In this document: piece by piece, positions 32,919 to 41,526 of the stretch
How positions within the stretch are numbered: the stretch's first letter is position 1
How the letters are laid out: each line of letters begins with the position of its first letter
Assembly: GCA_036405235.1 (NCBI GenBank)
Contig: DASWYA010000001.1
Coordinates: 186,001 to 250,000 of the forward strand
Origin: JASLCR01 sp036405235
GTDB lineage: Bacteria; Patescibacteriota; Saccharimonadia; Saccharimonadales; Saccharimonadaceae
Length of the DNA stretch: 64,000 nt
Reading direction: 5' to 3'
Translations under genes and position numbers: made by a program
The notes under the pieces: generated by a model
What the model was told of the DNA's origin: nothing
The model's input: the letters and a program-made list of their open reading frames with translations, nothing else
Database searches by the model: none

Positions 32919-33452
32919 ATGAAAACTATCATTCGCCGCTTTGACTCGACGATTGTAGAGTGGGTGCGCCACATTCCTCGTTCGTGGGATCCATTCTTCC
33001 TCTCGGTTACCCACCTGGGTGATCCTATTGTGGTGGTCTTAATATCTGTAGTGGTTGGCTTGTGGGCGTTTGTCCAAACTAACATCCGATTGGTCATTAG
33101 TGCAGCCGTTGTGCCGGCAACTCTTGCTGTTGGTGCTGTCTTGAAGTTGCTTTTTGAGAGAGCAAGACCTGTAGGTGATTTTAGTCACCTCTTAAAGCTC
33201 GATACGTTTAGCTTTCCTAGTGGACACTCGAGCGGGTCAATGGTCGCCTACGGGCTACTGGCATTTTTAGTATGGAAATTAGTTCCGGCGCCTTACGGGT
33301 ATGTGCTTGCCGTGATACTCATCTGTGTGCCGCTGGTCGTGGGTATCTCTCGCGTGTATTTGAGTGTTCATCATCCGAGTGATGTGCTTGCGGGATGGCT
33401 GCTTGGTTTAATAGCACTCGGGATTATCATCTTTGTCGTGAGGCCACTCTAG
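32919..33452 (+). CDS. PAP2-family membrane phosphatase
   Basis: A 177-aa integral membrane enzyme with about five spans and the three PAP2 motifs: KLLFERARP, FPSGHSSGS (catalytic His) and SRVYLSVHHPSDVLAG (nucleophile His). Members remove phosphate from phosphatidic acid or undecaprenyl pyrophosphate. It ends one base before a diacylglycerol-kinase-type gene. Opposite lipid phosphorylation activities side by side suggest a shared lipid-carrier or phosphatidate cycle; that link is inference. Confidence 0.93.
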   Translation: MKTIIRRFDSTIVEWVRHIPRSWDPFFLSVTHLGDPIVVVLISVVVGLWAFVQTNIRLVISAAVVPATLAVGAVLKLLFERARPVGDFSHLLKLDTFSFPSGHSSGSMVAYGLLAFLVWKLVPAPYGYVLAVILICVPLVVGISRVYLSVHHPSDVLAGWLLGLIALGIIIFVVRPL

Positions 33453-33453
33453 A

Positions 33454-34305
33454 ATGGAGATCGTTGTAGTCTACAATCCAAAATCTGGGAGTGCACCGGC
33501 GAAGTCAGAGATTATTTCGATGTGTAAGGATACTGGCGTAGTACCGAAGAAATTTATTGCTGTAGATGAAAGCTTTGACGCTAAGATTAAGAGCTTGGCC
33601 AAGCAAGATAATGTAAAGGTCGCTGTCGTAGGAGGCGACGGTACGGTTAGCAGTGTTGCGGGTCATATAGCAGGCACGGGTAATACGCTGATACCTTTGC
33701 CTGGCGGCACGTTAAATAACTTCACAAAAGATCTTGGCGTTCCGCAAGATCTAGAAAAGGCGCTGAAACACCTCGCGAGTATGAAGGTGCGGAAAATAGA
33801 CGTTGCAGTGGTAAACGATAAGATCTTCGTCAATAATTCCAGTATTGGGCTATACCCCCTTAGCCTTCGTGAGCGTGAACAAAGTGAGAAACATGTTGGT
33901 AAATGGCAAGCTGCCGCGTATGCTGTCTTTAAGGTGTTGCTGAAGTTTAAAACGTATACGGTTACTGTAGACGAGGAAACATTTCGCACGCCATTTATCT
34001 TTATTGGTAACAATCGTTATAGTATTAGCTCGGGTGGCGTGCCCGAACGTTCTCGGCTAGATGGAGGCAAGTTGACGGTATTGATCGCTAAGACGTCAAA
34101 GCGATGGCAGCTGATAAAAATATTCTTCCTTGTCCTAATCGGGAAAGGTCACCTATCCGAGGATTTTGAGGAAAAACACGTTTCATCTATTGAAGTGGGA
34201 TCGAAGAAATCACGAATAAGTATTTCTCATGATGGAGAGGTTTCAAAGCTTGAGACGCCACTGAAGTATAAGATAGAACCTAAAGCGCTAAAGGTTATTG
34301 CATGA
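33454..34305 (+). CDS. diacylglycerol kinase-like lipid kinase
   Basis: This 283-aa DagK-fold protein has VVYNPKSGSAPAK at the N-terminus, the nucleotide-binding VVGGDGTVSSVAGHI (about residues 62-76) and LPGGTLNNFTKDLG. The C-terminal beta-sandwich includes ISHDGEVSKLETPLKY. These are signatures of YegS/DgkB-type lipid kinases, which phosphorylate diacylglycerol or related lipids using ATP. It starts 1 nt after the PAP2 stop and overlaps tgt by 4 nt (ATGA), so the three genes form one operon. The lipid substrate is not known. Confidence 0.92.
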   Translation: MEIVVVYNPKSGSAPAKSEIISMCKDTGVVPKKFIAVDESFDAKIKSLAKQDNVKVAVVGGDGTVSSVAGHIAGTGNTLIPLPGGTLNNFTKDLGVPQDLEKALKHLASMKVRKIDVAVVNDKIFVNNSSIGLYPLSLREREQSEKHVGKWQAAAYAVFKVLLKFKTYTVTVDEETFRTPFIFIGNNRYSISSGGVPERSRLDGGKLTVLIAKTSKRWQLIKIFFLVLIGKGHLSEDFEEKHVSSIEVGSKKSRISISHDGEVSKLETPLKYKIEPKALKVIA

Positions 34306-35501
34306 GTAGTTTTTCGTTTCAGGTTTCCAGAGAGATTCCAGGTGCGCACGGACGATCTGGCGTACTCAGTACTCCACACGGTGAGATTAAAACGCCCGCT
34401 TTTATACCTGTCGGCACGGGTGCGACATTGAAGGCATTAACGCCTGAGCAGCTTGACGCGACTGGTGCGCAGGCTGTGCTGGCAAATGCCTATCATCTCT
34501 ATCTTCGTCCTGGTTCTGGTGTCATAGACGAGGCTGGCGGCTTGGGTAAGTTTATGAATTGGGCAAAACCGACATTCACTGACAGTGGCGGCTTTCAGGT
34601 GATGTCGCTCGGTGTTGGCTTCAAGAAAGTTATCGATATGACTGGAGATGAGCAGACGCCTATACAATCAAAGGAGAAACTCGCCTGGATTTCTGACACA
34701 GGTGTTGAATTTAAGTCTCACATTGATGGATCGAGGCACGTGTTTACACCCGAGCTTTCTATGAAAATTCAGCATGAGATTGGCGCCGACATTACTTTTG
34801 CATTTGATGAGCTGACAACGCTCCATCACGATCGACCGTATCAAATCGAGTCATTAAAGCGACGGACACATCCCTGGGCTGAGCAGAGTTTGGCTGAACA
34901 TCAAAAGCTCAATAAAGAGCGTAGTCATCGACCTCCGCAAGCGCTTTTTGGCGTGATTCAAGGTGCGCAGTATGAAGATCTGCGCCGCGAGTCATCTCGT
35001 TTTATGGCCGCGCGGGACTTTGATGGTTTTGGATTAGGTGGCGCGTATACGAAGAAAGATATTGGCGTGATTGTTGGCTGGATGGCTGAAGAGCTCCCGG
35101 AAGATAAGCCTAGGCATATGCTCGGGATTAGTGAGCCAAACGATATATTTGACTGTATAGAAAATGGCGCAGATACGTTTGATTGTGTCTCTCCGGCTCG
35201 TGTCGCGCGTAACGGTGCAATTTACACGCCTACTGGCCGTGTAAATATTAGAAATGCAAAATATAAACGAGATTTTTCACCGCCAGACCCGACATGCGAT
35301 TGTTACACGTGCGCTCATTACACAAATGCATATCTCAATCACCTTTTTCGCTCCGGTGAGCTACTCGGCTTGACGCTCGCAACGATTCATAATGAACGCT
35401 TTATTGTCAGGATGGTCGATGAGATCAGAGATGCTATCGAGAACGGCACATTCTATGAGTTTAAGACTCAGTGGCTCAACAGATATTATTTTTCAAAGTG
35501 A
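34302..35501 (+). CDS. tgt: queuine tRNA-ribosyltransferase
   Basis: This 399-aa TIM-barrel enzyme exchanges guanine-34 of GUN-anticodon tRNAs for a queuosine precursor. FTDSGGFQVMSLG holds the catalytic Asp, GLGGAY and HMLGISEP shape the base pocket, DTFDCVSPARVARNG holds the second Asp, and CDCYTCAHYTNAYLNHLF is the zinc site. It is slightly longer than usual (about 375) because of an insertion near residue 110 (KKVIDMTGDEQTPIQ). Its 3' end overlaps a convergent queuosine-precursor transporter gene by 16 nt, a strong functional pairing. Confidence 0.97.
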   Translation: MSSFSFQVSREIPGAHGRSGVLSTPHGEIKTPAFIPVGTGATLKALTPEQLDATGAQAVLANAYHLYLRPGSGVIDEAGGLGKFMNWAKPTFTDSGGFQVMSLGVGFKKVIDMTGDEQTPIQSKEKLAWISDTGVEFKSHIDGSRHVFTPELSMKIQHEIGADITFAFDELTTLHHDRPYQIESLKRRTHPWAEQSLAEHQKLNKERSHRPPQALFGVIQGAQYEDLRRESSRFMAARDFDGFGLGGAYTKKDIGVIVGWMAEELPEDKPRHMLGISEPNDIFDCIENGADTFDCVSPARVARNGAIYTPTGRVNIRNAKYKRDFSPPDPTCDCYTCAHYTNAYLNHLFRSGELLGLTLATIHNERFIVRMVDEIRDAIENGTFYEFKTQWLNRYYFSK

Positions 35502-36166
35502 AACGGATTGAAGTCGGTCTTCTTGTCGTAGACTTCGAGGTTCTCGCGTTTTTTGAGTACGCGAACAAGCTTGTACGTGATCGGCATGACTGCAAATTCA
35601 ACCAATACTTTGTAGCACACGCCAACGAGTATGTAGTTAAGTAGTGAGCCTCCGCTCAAGATTCCGTAAAATGCGATTACGCAAAATATAGTTGTATCAA
35701 TGAGCTCACCTGCAAGTGTCGATGCGCCTAGGCGGAGCCAGAGCTTCTTGCCTTTTGTGCGGATTTTTAATTTCGCCATAACGAACGCATTGATGAATTG
35801 TCCGGCAAATAAGCCAGCTAGACTAGCGAGTACGATATTTGGTACAAATCCAAGTACTGATTCAAATGCTGCTTGATTTGTGTATTCAGCAGCTGAAGGA
35901 AGGTGTTGTACTGCGAGGAATGTGAGCGATGCTAGAACTGATGCAAAGATACCGACGTAGATTGCTCGTCGAGCAGCCTTGTAGCCATACACTTCTGTGA
36001 TGACATCGCCAAATACATATACGAGCGGGAAAAGGATAGCGCCGCCATCAAAAATGAGTGGCCCGATTGCGACGAGCTTTGTTGCGGCGATATTTGATAG
36101 CAATATCAGTACGGCAAAACCGGCCAATATAATATCGAAGTAAATAAGTTTTCTAGCAGTTCCCAT
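35486..36166 (-). CDS. queuosine precursor transporter (YhhQ family)
   Basis: This membrane protein of about 226 aa has roughly six spans. It has the family hallmarks LSNIAATKLVAIGPLIFDGGAILFPLVYVFGDVITEVYGYKAARRAI and GASTLAGELIDTTIFCVIAFYG. YhhQ/QPTR proteins import preQ0, preQ1 or queuine. The longest frame would start at 36253 and run into the promoter of the next gene; an ATG at 36166 just before ARKLIYFD is more natural (36193 is possible). It converges on tgt, the enzyme that would use the imported base. Confidence 0.9.
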   Translation of the reverse strand: MGTARKLIYFDIILAGFAVLILLSNIAATKLVAIGPLIFDGGAILFPLVYVFGDVITEVYGYKAARRAIYVGIFASVLASLTFLAVQHLPSAAEYTNQAAFESVLGFVPNIVLASLAGLFAGQFINAFVMAKLKIRTKGKKLWLRLGASTLAGELIDTTIFCVIAFYGILSGGSLLNYILVGVCYKVLVEFAVMPITYKLVRVLKKRENLEVYDKKTDFNPFHFEK

Positions 36167-36211
36167 AATGTTGTTCTGTAGGAATGATACCATAAAGTGT
36201 TCGAAACAGTG

Positions 36212-36217
36212 TATACT
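36212..36217 (+). promoter_or_regulatory. -10 box of the AI-2E transporter gene
   Basis: TATACT ending 6 nt before the ATG at 36224, predicting a leaderless mRNA and supporting that start over the longer frame from 36197. Confidence 0.55.
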
Positions 36218-36223
36218 ACCACT

Positions 36224-37354
36224 ATGAAGGTAAATATTCAAATAGATACACAAACGTTTGTACGCTTTTGGCTGGTGATGATTGGCTTCGCGCTGGCAGG
36301 ACTAATGATTTATAGCGCAATGAGTGGCCTGATAATTGTAGGTACTGCGCTCTTTCTTGCTTTGGCGCTGAACGGCCCTGTTACGCGGCTTGCTAATTTT
36401 CTTCCAGGGAAAAGTCGTGTTGGAAGTACGGCAATCGCGTATCTTCTTGTCATCGCGTTTCTTGGTGCGTTTACGTTTCTAGCGGTTCCGCCTATCGTGC
36501 AGCAGACAGCGAAATTTGCCGCGACGGTACCGGATCTTGTCGATAATGCGACGAATAGTTGGCATAGTCTTGATAAAGCGATCGACGACTATAACCTGAG
36601 ACCACAGGTTGATGAAGCACTTGGCACGCTGAAGAAAAATGCTACAACATGGGCGTCGAATGTTGGCTCTAATGTTGTCTCTGGTGTTGGTTCTTTCTTC
36701 GGATTTATCACATCGCTCATCTTGACTCTAGTGCTCTCTTTCCTAATGCTCGTTGAGGGTCCGGAATGGATGAAGCGAATCTGGGGCTTGTATCGTAATA
36801 AACGTCGTATGGAGCATCATCGAAAAACCGTGACTCGTATGAGTAGCGTCGTTTCCGGCTTTGTAACGGGCCAATTGACTGTGTCAGCCTTGGGGGCTAC
36901 GCTCGCCGGATTGGCTGTGTTTATCATTGCACTTTTTGTCAAAGAAGTACCGACGAACTTAGCGGTGCCGACAGCCGCTATTGTCTTTGTCTTTTCGCTG
37001 ATCCCAATGTTTGGTGCAGTCATCAGTGCTGTGCTCGTGTGTCTCCTTATTGGATTTAATTCGATCCCGGCAGCGATCGTGTACGGCATCTACTTCTTGA
37101 TCTATCAGCAGATTGAAAATAATTTTGTATCACCGGCAATTCAGTCGCGAAAACTTGAGCTCTCACCTCTTCTTATTTTAATCGCGGTGACGGTAGGTAT
37201 TTATGTATTTGGCATCGCTGGTGCTATTATCTCAATACCTGTAGCGGGTTGTCTGAAAGTTCTTCTGGAAGAGTATCTTGTTCATGCGCGCGATGAACGT
37301 GAAAAGCAAGAGAAGCCAATCGAAAAACTCGTCAAAAAGATTAAACAAGTCTAG
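36224..37354 (+). CDS. AI-2E family transporter (PerM-like)
   Basis: A 376-aa membrane protein with seven to eight spans. Typical segments are ALNGPVTRLANFLPGKSRVGSTAIAYLLV, the C-terminal LIPMFGAVISAVLVCLLIGFNSIPAAIVYGIYFLIYQQIENNFVSPAI and LSPLLILIAVTVGIYVFGIAGAIISIPVAG. The family contains permeases proposed to export AI-2 or act as Na+/H+ antiporters, and the substrate often stays unknown. The tail after the last span is long and basic. Confidence 0.92.
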   Translation: MKVNIQIDTQTFVRFWLVMIGFALAGLMIYSAMSGLIIVGTALFLALALNGPVTRLANFLPGKSRVGSTAIAYLLVIAFLGAFTFLAVPPIVQQTAKFAATVPDLVDNATNSWHSLDKAIDDYNLRPQVDEALGTLKKNATTWASNVGSNVVSGVGSFFGFITSLILTLVLSFLMLVEGPEWMKRIWGLYRNKRRMEHHRKTVTRMSSVVSGFVTGQLTVSALGATLAGLAVFIIALFVKEVPTNLAVPTAAIVFVFSLIPMFGAVISAVLVCLLIGFNSIPAAIVYGIYFLIYQQIENNFVSPAIQSRKLELSPLLILIAVTVGIYVFGIAGAIISIPVAGCLKVLLEEYLVHARDEREKQEKPIEKLVKKIKQV

Positions 37355-37391
37355 GCCTGCTACAGAGGTAGTATTGTAGTGCGTTCAGTGC

Positions 37392-37397
37392 TATGAT
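37392..37397 (+). promoter_or_regulatory. extended -10 box of the VirB4/TraG-type ATPase gene
   Basis: TGC-TATGAT ending 6 nt before the ATG at 37404. Confidence 0.5.
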
Positions 37398-37403
37398 GAG
37401 TTC

Positions 37404-39374
37404 ATGAAAAACGGTAAGCTTTTGGGCTATGAGTACTGGTTTGAAGTGTATCTCCGCAAGAGTACGCTTGATGGTGTTGCGTGGGATTTTACGCTAAAAT
37501 CAATCCTCCAACACGTAGGTTTAATACGCAGTATTAAAGTAATCATACACATTGACGGTAACCTCGTTCACTACTACGTAGGCGCAAACAAAGACCTAAG
37601 CGGTCTATCGAATAATCTTATGCAAGTTGTTCTCAGGCCAATTGATGCATCTAAGATTGCTTTGCCGCAGATTAGTAAATCTGAGCGGCTCGTTGTACTC
37701 GTTCCGGGTGGCAATATTCTTGATCTTAGGGAGCGCTATGAGCTCAAGCGCCAGAAAGTTCTCGAGTGGGGTGTATTTACAATGCGTGGTACGTCAAGTG
37801 TATTACACTCTACAGCAAGTTATCTTTTCCGCGGGATCAATGGACATCACAGCGAATCAAGGAAGCAAGCTTTCTCGTCGCCGGGAAGTCTCATTGCTAT
37901 TAATTTCAGGGAAAATGAAAAGTATGACTACATGCGTCACTCGAAACATCTCGATATCCAGAAATCACTTCATATTCTAAAAAGTGATCCGACTGACGCT
38001 TTGTTTGAAGTCGGCACATTCCCTTATCTGCCGAAAAATGCATATTTATCACTTCCGAGCTATGATTTTGATAAGCATTCTTTCATTGTCGGCGCGTCTG
38101 GTAGTGGTAAGTCGAAATTCATTAGTCTTTTTGTTGATCGTCTACTTCGCTCGCCGATGGCTTCAAACTATCGAATTGTAGTTGTCGATCCGCATGCCTC
38201 ACTCGAGCAAGATATTGGCGATTTTCCAGACACAAATGTAATCAATTTTCGCTCGAGTAGTGATAGTACTGAGCTTTTTTCGGATGCAAATACTGATATA
38301 TCAGCTGCTACGGAACTAACTGGTACTCTTTTCGAGTCGCTGCTTGGAAAGAATTACAATGGGAGTGTTGAGCGTTTACTAAGGTTTAGTATGCTTGTTT
38401 TGATGACGGCTCAAATTATGAGCCTTGATAATCTCAAGCGTCTTCTTACCGATGATAGCTTTAGGGTTGGTGTGCTTGATCATGTTGAGCAATATGCGCC
38501 AGCCAATGTGATTTCATTTTTCAGGAACGAGTATGTAACGCTGCAGAGAGAGCATTATCAAACAGCTATCTTCCCTATCGTTGAGCTTGTTGATGAGATA
38601 CAAGTGCAACCAGCGCTATCTGGGAAACACGGTCAAGCAAACTCACTCGCAAAAGTCATAGGATCAAACCGCATGACACTATTTTCGCTCAATAAAGTTG
38701 GTATGGGCGAAAAGGTTATCAAGACTGTCTCGGGGCTTTTGATCCAACAACTCTTTCTTTTGGCTCAGGCGCGTGCTTTTAACGAAAAGATTATCTTGAT
38801 CATTGATGAAGTGAGTGTCGTGCAGAATCCGACAATCGCGCAGATCTTGGCTGAAGCGCGAAAGTATAACTTGTTTGTATTTCTTTCGCAGCAGTACTTT
38901 GGACAAATTGATGAGAAGCTTCAGAATGCTATCTTCTCAAATGTGACGAACTACTATGTCTTTAAGGTCTCGGAGCACGATGCTCGTATTCTCGAGGGTA
39001 ATATTACTATGGAGCTTCCAAAGAAAATGATAATGGAGGCGACTCGCGTGATGAATAAAGAGGAAGACTTGCGGGTGCCGATACTCACCGAGCTTGATCC
39101 GCGCGACTGCGTTGTCCGAGTGTCTGCTGGCGGCAAAACATTGCCTGCCTTTAAGGGTACGACGCTTGATTTCTCACCGTCAACTAGAGAAAGATCTGCT
39201 CGACTTGTTGAACTAAGTAATCCAGATCGACCGGCGAAGTATGTTGAACCAGATGCTGGCGCTTCGGCAAATGTAGCGGCCAACAAACCACAGTTTAGCA
39301 CTGGAGAAGGTACAGTTAATCTTATGGAAGTTCTCGCAAGCAAATCATCAAAGCGTAATAAGCGTCCAGACTAA
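37404..39374 (+). CDS. VirB4/TraG-type (DUF87-like) P-loop ATPase
   Basis: A 656-aa protein. The N-terminal 200 residues resemble the non-ATPase part of type IV secretion or conjugation ATPases. Walker A GASGSGKSKFISLFVDRLL lies near residue 232, VVVDPHASLEQDI follows, and Walker B IILIIDEVSVVQNP near 472. Then comes the motor motif QILAEARKYNLFVFLSQQYFGQIDEKLQNAIFSNVTNYYVFKVS, common to HerA/VirB4/TraD families. No membrane span is evident. It may pump DNA or protein, or serve a pilus-like system. It precedes a Cys-rich protein by 15 nt; no other secretion genes are near. Confidence 0.82.
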   Translation: MKNGKLLGYEYWFEVYLRKSTLDGVAWDFTLKSILQHVGLIRSIKVIIHIDGNLVHYYVGANKDLSGLSNNLMQVVLRPIDASKIALPQISKSERLVVLVPGGNILDLRERYELKRQKVLEWGVFTMRGTSSVLHSTASYLFRGINGHHSESRKQAFSSPGSLIAINFRENEKYDYMRHSKHLDIQKSLHILKSDPTDALFEVGTFPYLPKNAYLSLPSYDFDKHSFIVGASGSGKSKFISLFVDRLLRSPMASNYRIVVVDPHASLEQDIGDFPDTNVINFRSSSDSTELFSDANTDISAATELTGTLFESLLGKNYNGSVERLLRFSMLVLMTAQIMSLDNLKRLLTDDSFRVGVLDHVEQYAPANVISFFRNEYVTLQREHYQTAIFPIVELVDEIQVQPALSGKHGQANSLAKVIGSNRMTLFSLNKVGMGEKVIKTVSGLLIQQLFLLAQARAFNEKIILIIDEVSVVQNPTIAQILAEARKYNLFVFLSQQYFGQIDEKLQNAIFSNVTNYYVFKVSEHDARILEGNITMELPKKMIMEATRVMNKEEDLRVPILTELDPRDCVVRVSAGGKTLPAFKGTTLDFSPSTRERSARLVELSNPDRPAKYVEPDAGASANVAANKPQFSTGEGTVNLMEVLASKSSKRNKRPD

Positions 39375-39389
39375 ACAGAAGGGATTACT

Positions 39390-40088
39390 ATGAATCAAGC
39401 ACAGGCAAAAGAACTTTTGGATCAGATAGTAGGCGCGGTATTTGGATACCAAAATCCGCTCGATTTAGAGAAAGCGATGAATAAATTTGCTTTCGATGTG
39501 CGCCTTCCACAGCAAGTGTATGAAGTTGATGAGAATAAGCAGTCGTGGGCTGCGTCTATGAATTCGCAGGCCTATCGTACGTATGAGAATATCAAGAAAG
39601 ACCTTGATAAGACGGATGGTCTGCAGCCTTACCAGGCGCTTGGTTCTGTTGAAGATGTTATGAAAGCATGGCAAGCGGTAAACTTTGCCATGAGCGAACG
39701 CCAGATAAATTCAAGCAATGTCTCTGAGAGCGACGGAGTGTACTCCTCAAACGGCGTGTATCGATCTGTTAATATTCGCAAGTCAAAAAATATACTCTTT
39801 TCTGACGGGCTAGATCAATGCGAAAGCGTTGTAGCTGGGCAAACGTCAAAATCTTGTAAAAATTCAATTCGAGTCGAAGATAGTAAGCACGTTGAAAATA
39901 GCTTCAACGTTATCTGGTCAAACAAAATTGTAAATAGTTACTTTATTCAGGATTGCTTTGATCTTTACGAGTGTATGTTCTGTACGCATTTAGCGGGAAA
40001 GAAATTTTGTATCGCCAACATACAACTTGAAGAAGCTGAATATCGAGTGGTAAAGGATAAGATTACCCGCTGGATTTTGCAAAGTTGA
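39390..40088 (+). CDS. hypothetical Cys-rich protein downstream of the VirB4/TraG-type ATPase
   Basis: This 232-aa protein has a helical N-terminal half (MNQAQAKELLDQIVGAV...). The second half shows repeated short strands with polar turns (VNIRKSKNILFSDG, SIRVEDSKHVENSFNVIWSNKIVNSYFI), suggesting a parallel beta-helix. The end has ECMFCTHLAGKKFCIANIQLEEAEY, close to the F-x-C-x-x-L-x-x-K-x-Y-C-I-x-N motif I associate with a widespread but uncharacterised CPR protein type. It follows the ATPase by 15 nt with an AGAAGGGA ribosome site, so the two probably act together. Seven Cys may bind metal. Confidence 0.75.
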   Translation: MNQAQAKELLDQIVGAVFGYQNPLDLEKAMNKFAFDVRLPQQVYEVDENKQSWAASMNSQAYRTYENIKKDLDKTDGLQPYQALGSVEDVMKAWQAVNFAMSERQINSSNVSESDGVYSSNGVYRSVNIRKSKNILFSDGLDQCESVVAGQTSKSCKNSIRVEDSKHVENSFNVIWSNKIVNSYFIQDCFDLYECMFCTHLAGKKFCIANIQLEEAEYRVVKDKITRWILQS

Positions 40089-40095
40089 CCAAGCT

Positions 40096-41526
40096 CTAGA
40101 CGTGATACCAAATTGAGCCAAAGTTTGTATCACGAATCGCAATAGACTCTTTGAGGAGTTCATCGCGTAGTTCATCGGATTTTGCCCACTCATGGTTGTC
40201 TCGAGCGTGACCGCGCTCTAGAATGAGTTGTTTAGCATCGTCTGAGATATCTGGAGTTGAATGAAGAAGCTGCAAGCCTAATGACTCGTCAATCCATTCT
40301 AGTAGTGACACGAGTGCTGTTTTTTGTAATTTCGCTGGATCGGCTTTTTCGATGCGATCAAAGACTTCCTCGATGTATGCAATGGCTTCTGGCGAATTAA
40401 GATCATTCTCGAGTGATTCACGTGAGGCGTGCTTTACGGAAAGTATCTGTGCATTTACAGAGTGTCTAGAATCCTTGTCGTCGTCATTGGCGAGCGTGTC
40501 ATTGATCTGATGACGCAAGCTGGCGATACTTTGCCATCGTTTTAACCGATTTGCTGCTGCTTCCAGGATTTCCCATGTGAAGTTTCCCTCAGTTCGATAA
40601 TGTTTAGAAAGAACGAGTAGCTTAAATGCCTGCAAGTCAAAGCCTTTACCGGTGATGTCAGCCAATGTATAAATATTACCAAGGCTTTTACTCATTTTTT
40701 TGCCATCTACCTTCATGTGATTGGCGTGTACCCAGGAATTGCTAAATTGCTTACCAGTGACGGCTTCTGTTTGTGCGATCTCGTTGGTGTGATGCACTGG
40801 AATATGATCAATACCGCCTGTATGGATATCGATTTGGTCTCCTAAGATTTCCTTTGCCATAACGGAGCATTCTAGATGCCAACCAGGAAATCCTTTCCCC
40901 CATGGGCTATCCCATTCCATGTCCCGTTTTTCTTTTTCTGGGCTAAATTTCCAAAGCGCAAAGTCGGTCGGATTCTTTTTGCCTGTATTTGCGACACGAG
41001 CGCCAAACTGCAATCCTTTGATATCAAGTCGCGCCAGCTTACCATAATCGCTAAGTTTACTTGTGTCGAAGTAGACTCCGTCTGCGATATTGTAGGTGTA
41101 TCCTTTTCTCTCGAGCTCTTCTACAAATGCAATTTGTTGTGGGATGAAGTCGGTTGCTCGTGGAATGTGCTCTGGGCGAAGCAAGCCAAGTTGATCATAT
41201 GCTTCGTTGTCTGCGATCTGTATATATTTTTCGGCCACATCCCAAGCAGTCTTTCCCTCGCGGAGCGCACCTTTTTGCATCTTGTCTTCACCAGCGTCAC
41301 CGTCATCTGTTAGATGGCCAACATCTGTGATATTCTGCACTCGTTCGACGTCGTATCCGCTTTCGCGTAGTGTACGTACCAATAGATCCCAATAAATATA
41401 GGCGACCCAATTACCGATGTGAGGTTGGCTGTATACGGTAAGACCACAGGTATAAAGCTTTGCTTTGTTGGGTTCAAGCGTTTGAAGGGTATCTACTGTT
41501 CCCGTAAGAGTGTTGTGTAGTTTCAC
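40096..41526 (-). CDS. cysS: cysteinyl-tRNA synthetase
   Basis: This 476-aa class I aminoacyl-tRNA synthetase has the zinc Cys in YTCGLTVYSQPHIGN, whose HIGN box is the HIGH motif, and GWHLECSVMAKEIL with HTGGIDHIPVHHTNEIAQ giving the remaining zinc ligands. The KMSKSLGN loop near residue 268 is intact. The C-terminal helical domain is of normal size. The start overlaps the DHH phosphoesterase stop by 4 nt, so the two are co-translated. It converges on the Cys-rich protein gene with 7 nt between the stops. Confidence 0.98.
   Translation of the reverse strand: MKLHNTLTGTVDTLQTLEPNKAKLYTCGLTVYSQPHIGNWVAYIYWDLLVRTLRESGYDVERVQNITDVGHLTDDGDAGEDKMQKGALREGKTAWDVAEKYIQIADNEAYDQLGLLRPEHIPRATDFIPQQIAFVEELERKGYTYNIADGVYFDTSKLSDYGKLARLDIKGLQFGARVANTGKKNPTDFALWKFSPEKEKRDMEWDSPWGKGFPGWHLECSVMAKEILGDQIDIHTGGIDHIPVHHTNEIAQTEAVTGKQFSNSWVHANHMKVDGKKMSKSLGNIYTLADITGKGFDLQAFKLLVLSKHYRTEGNFTWEILEAAANRLKRWQSIASLRHQINDTLANDDDKDSRHSVNAQILSVKHASRESLENDLNSPEAIAYIEEVFDRIEKADPAKLQKTALVSLLEWIDESLGLQLLHSTPDISDDAKQLILERGHARDNHEWAKSDELRDELLKESIAIRDTNFGSIWYHV

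Noticed and set aside
35486..36253. 29-residue N-terminal extension of the queuosine transporter
   Set aside because: It would encode an unlikely Cys/His-rich leader across the divergent promoter region; ATG 36166 fits the family.
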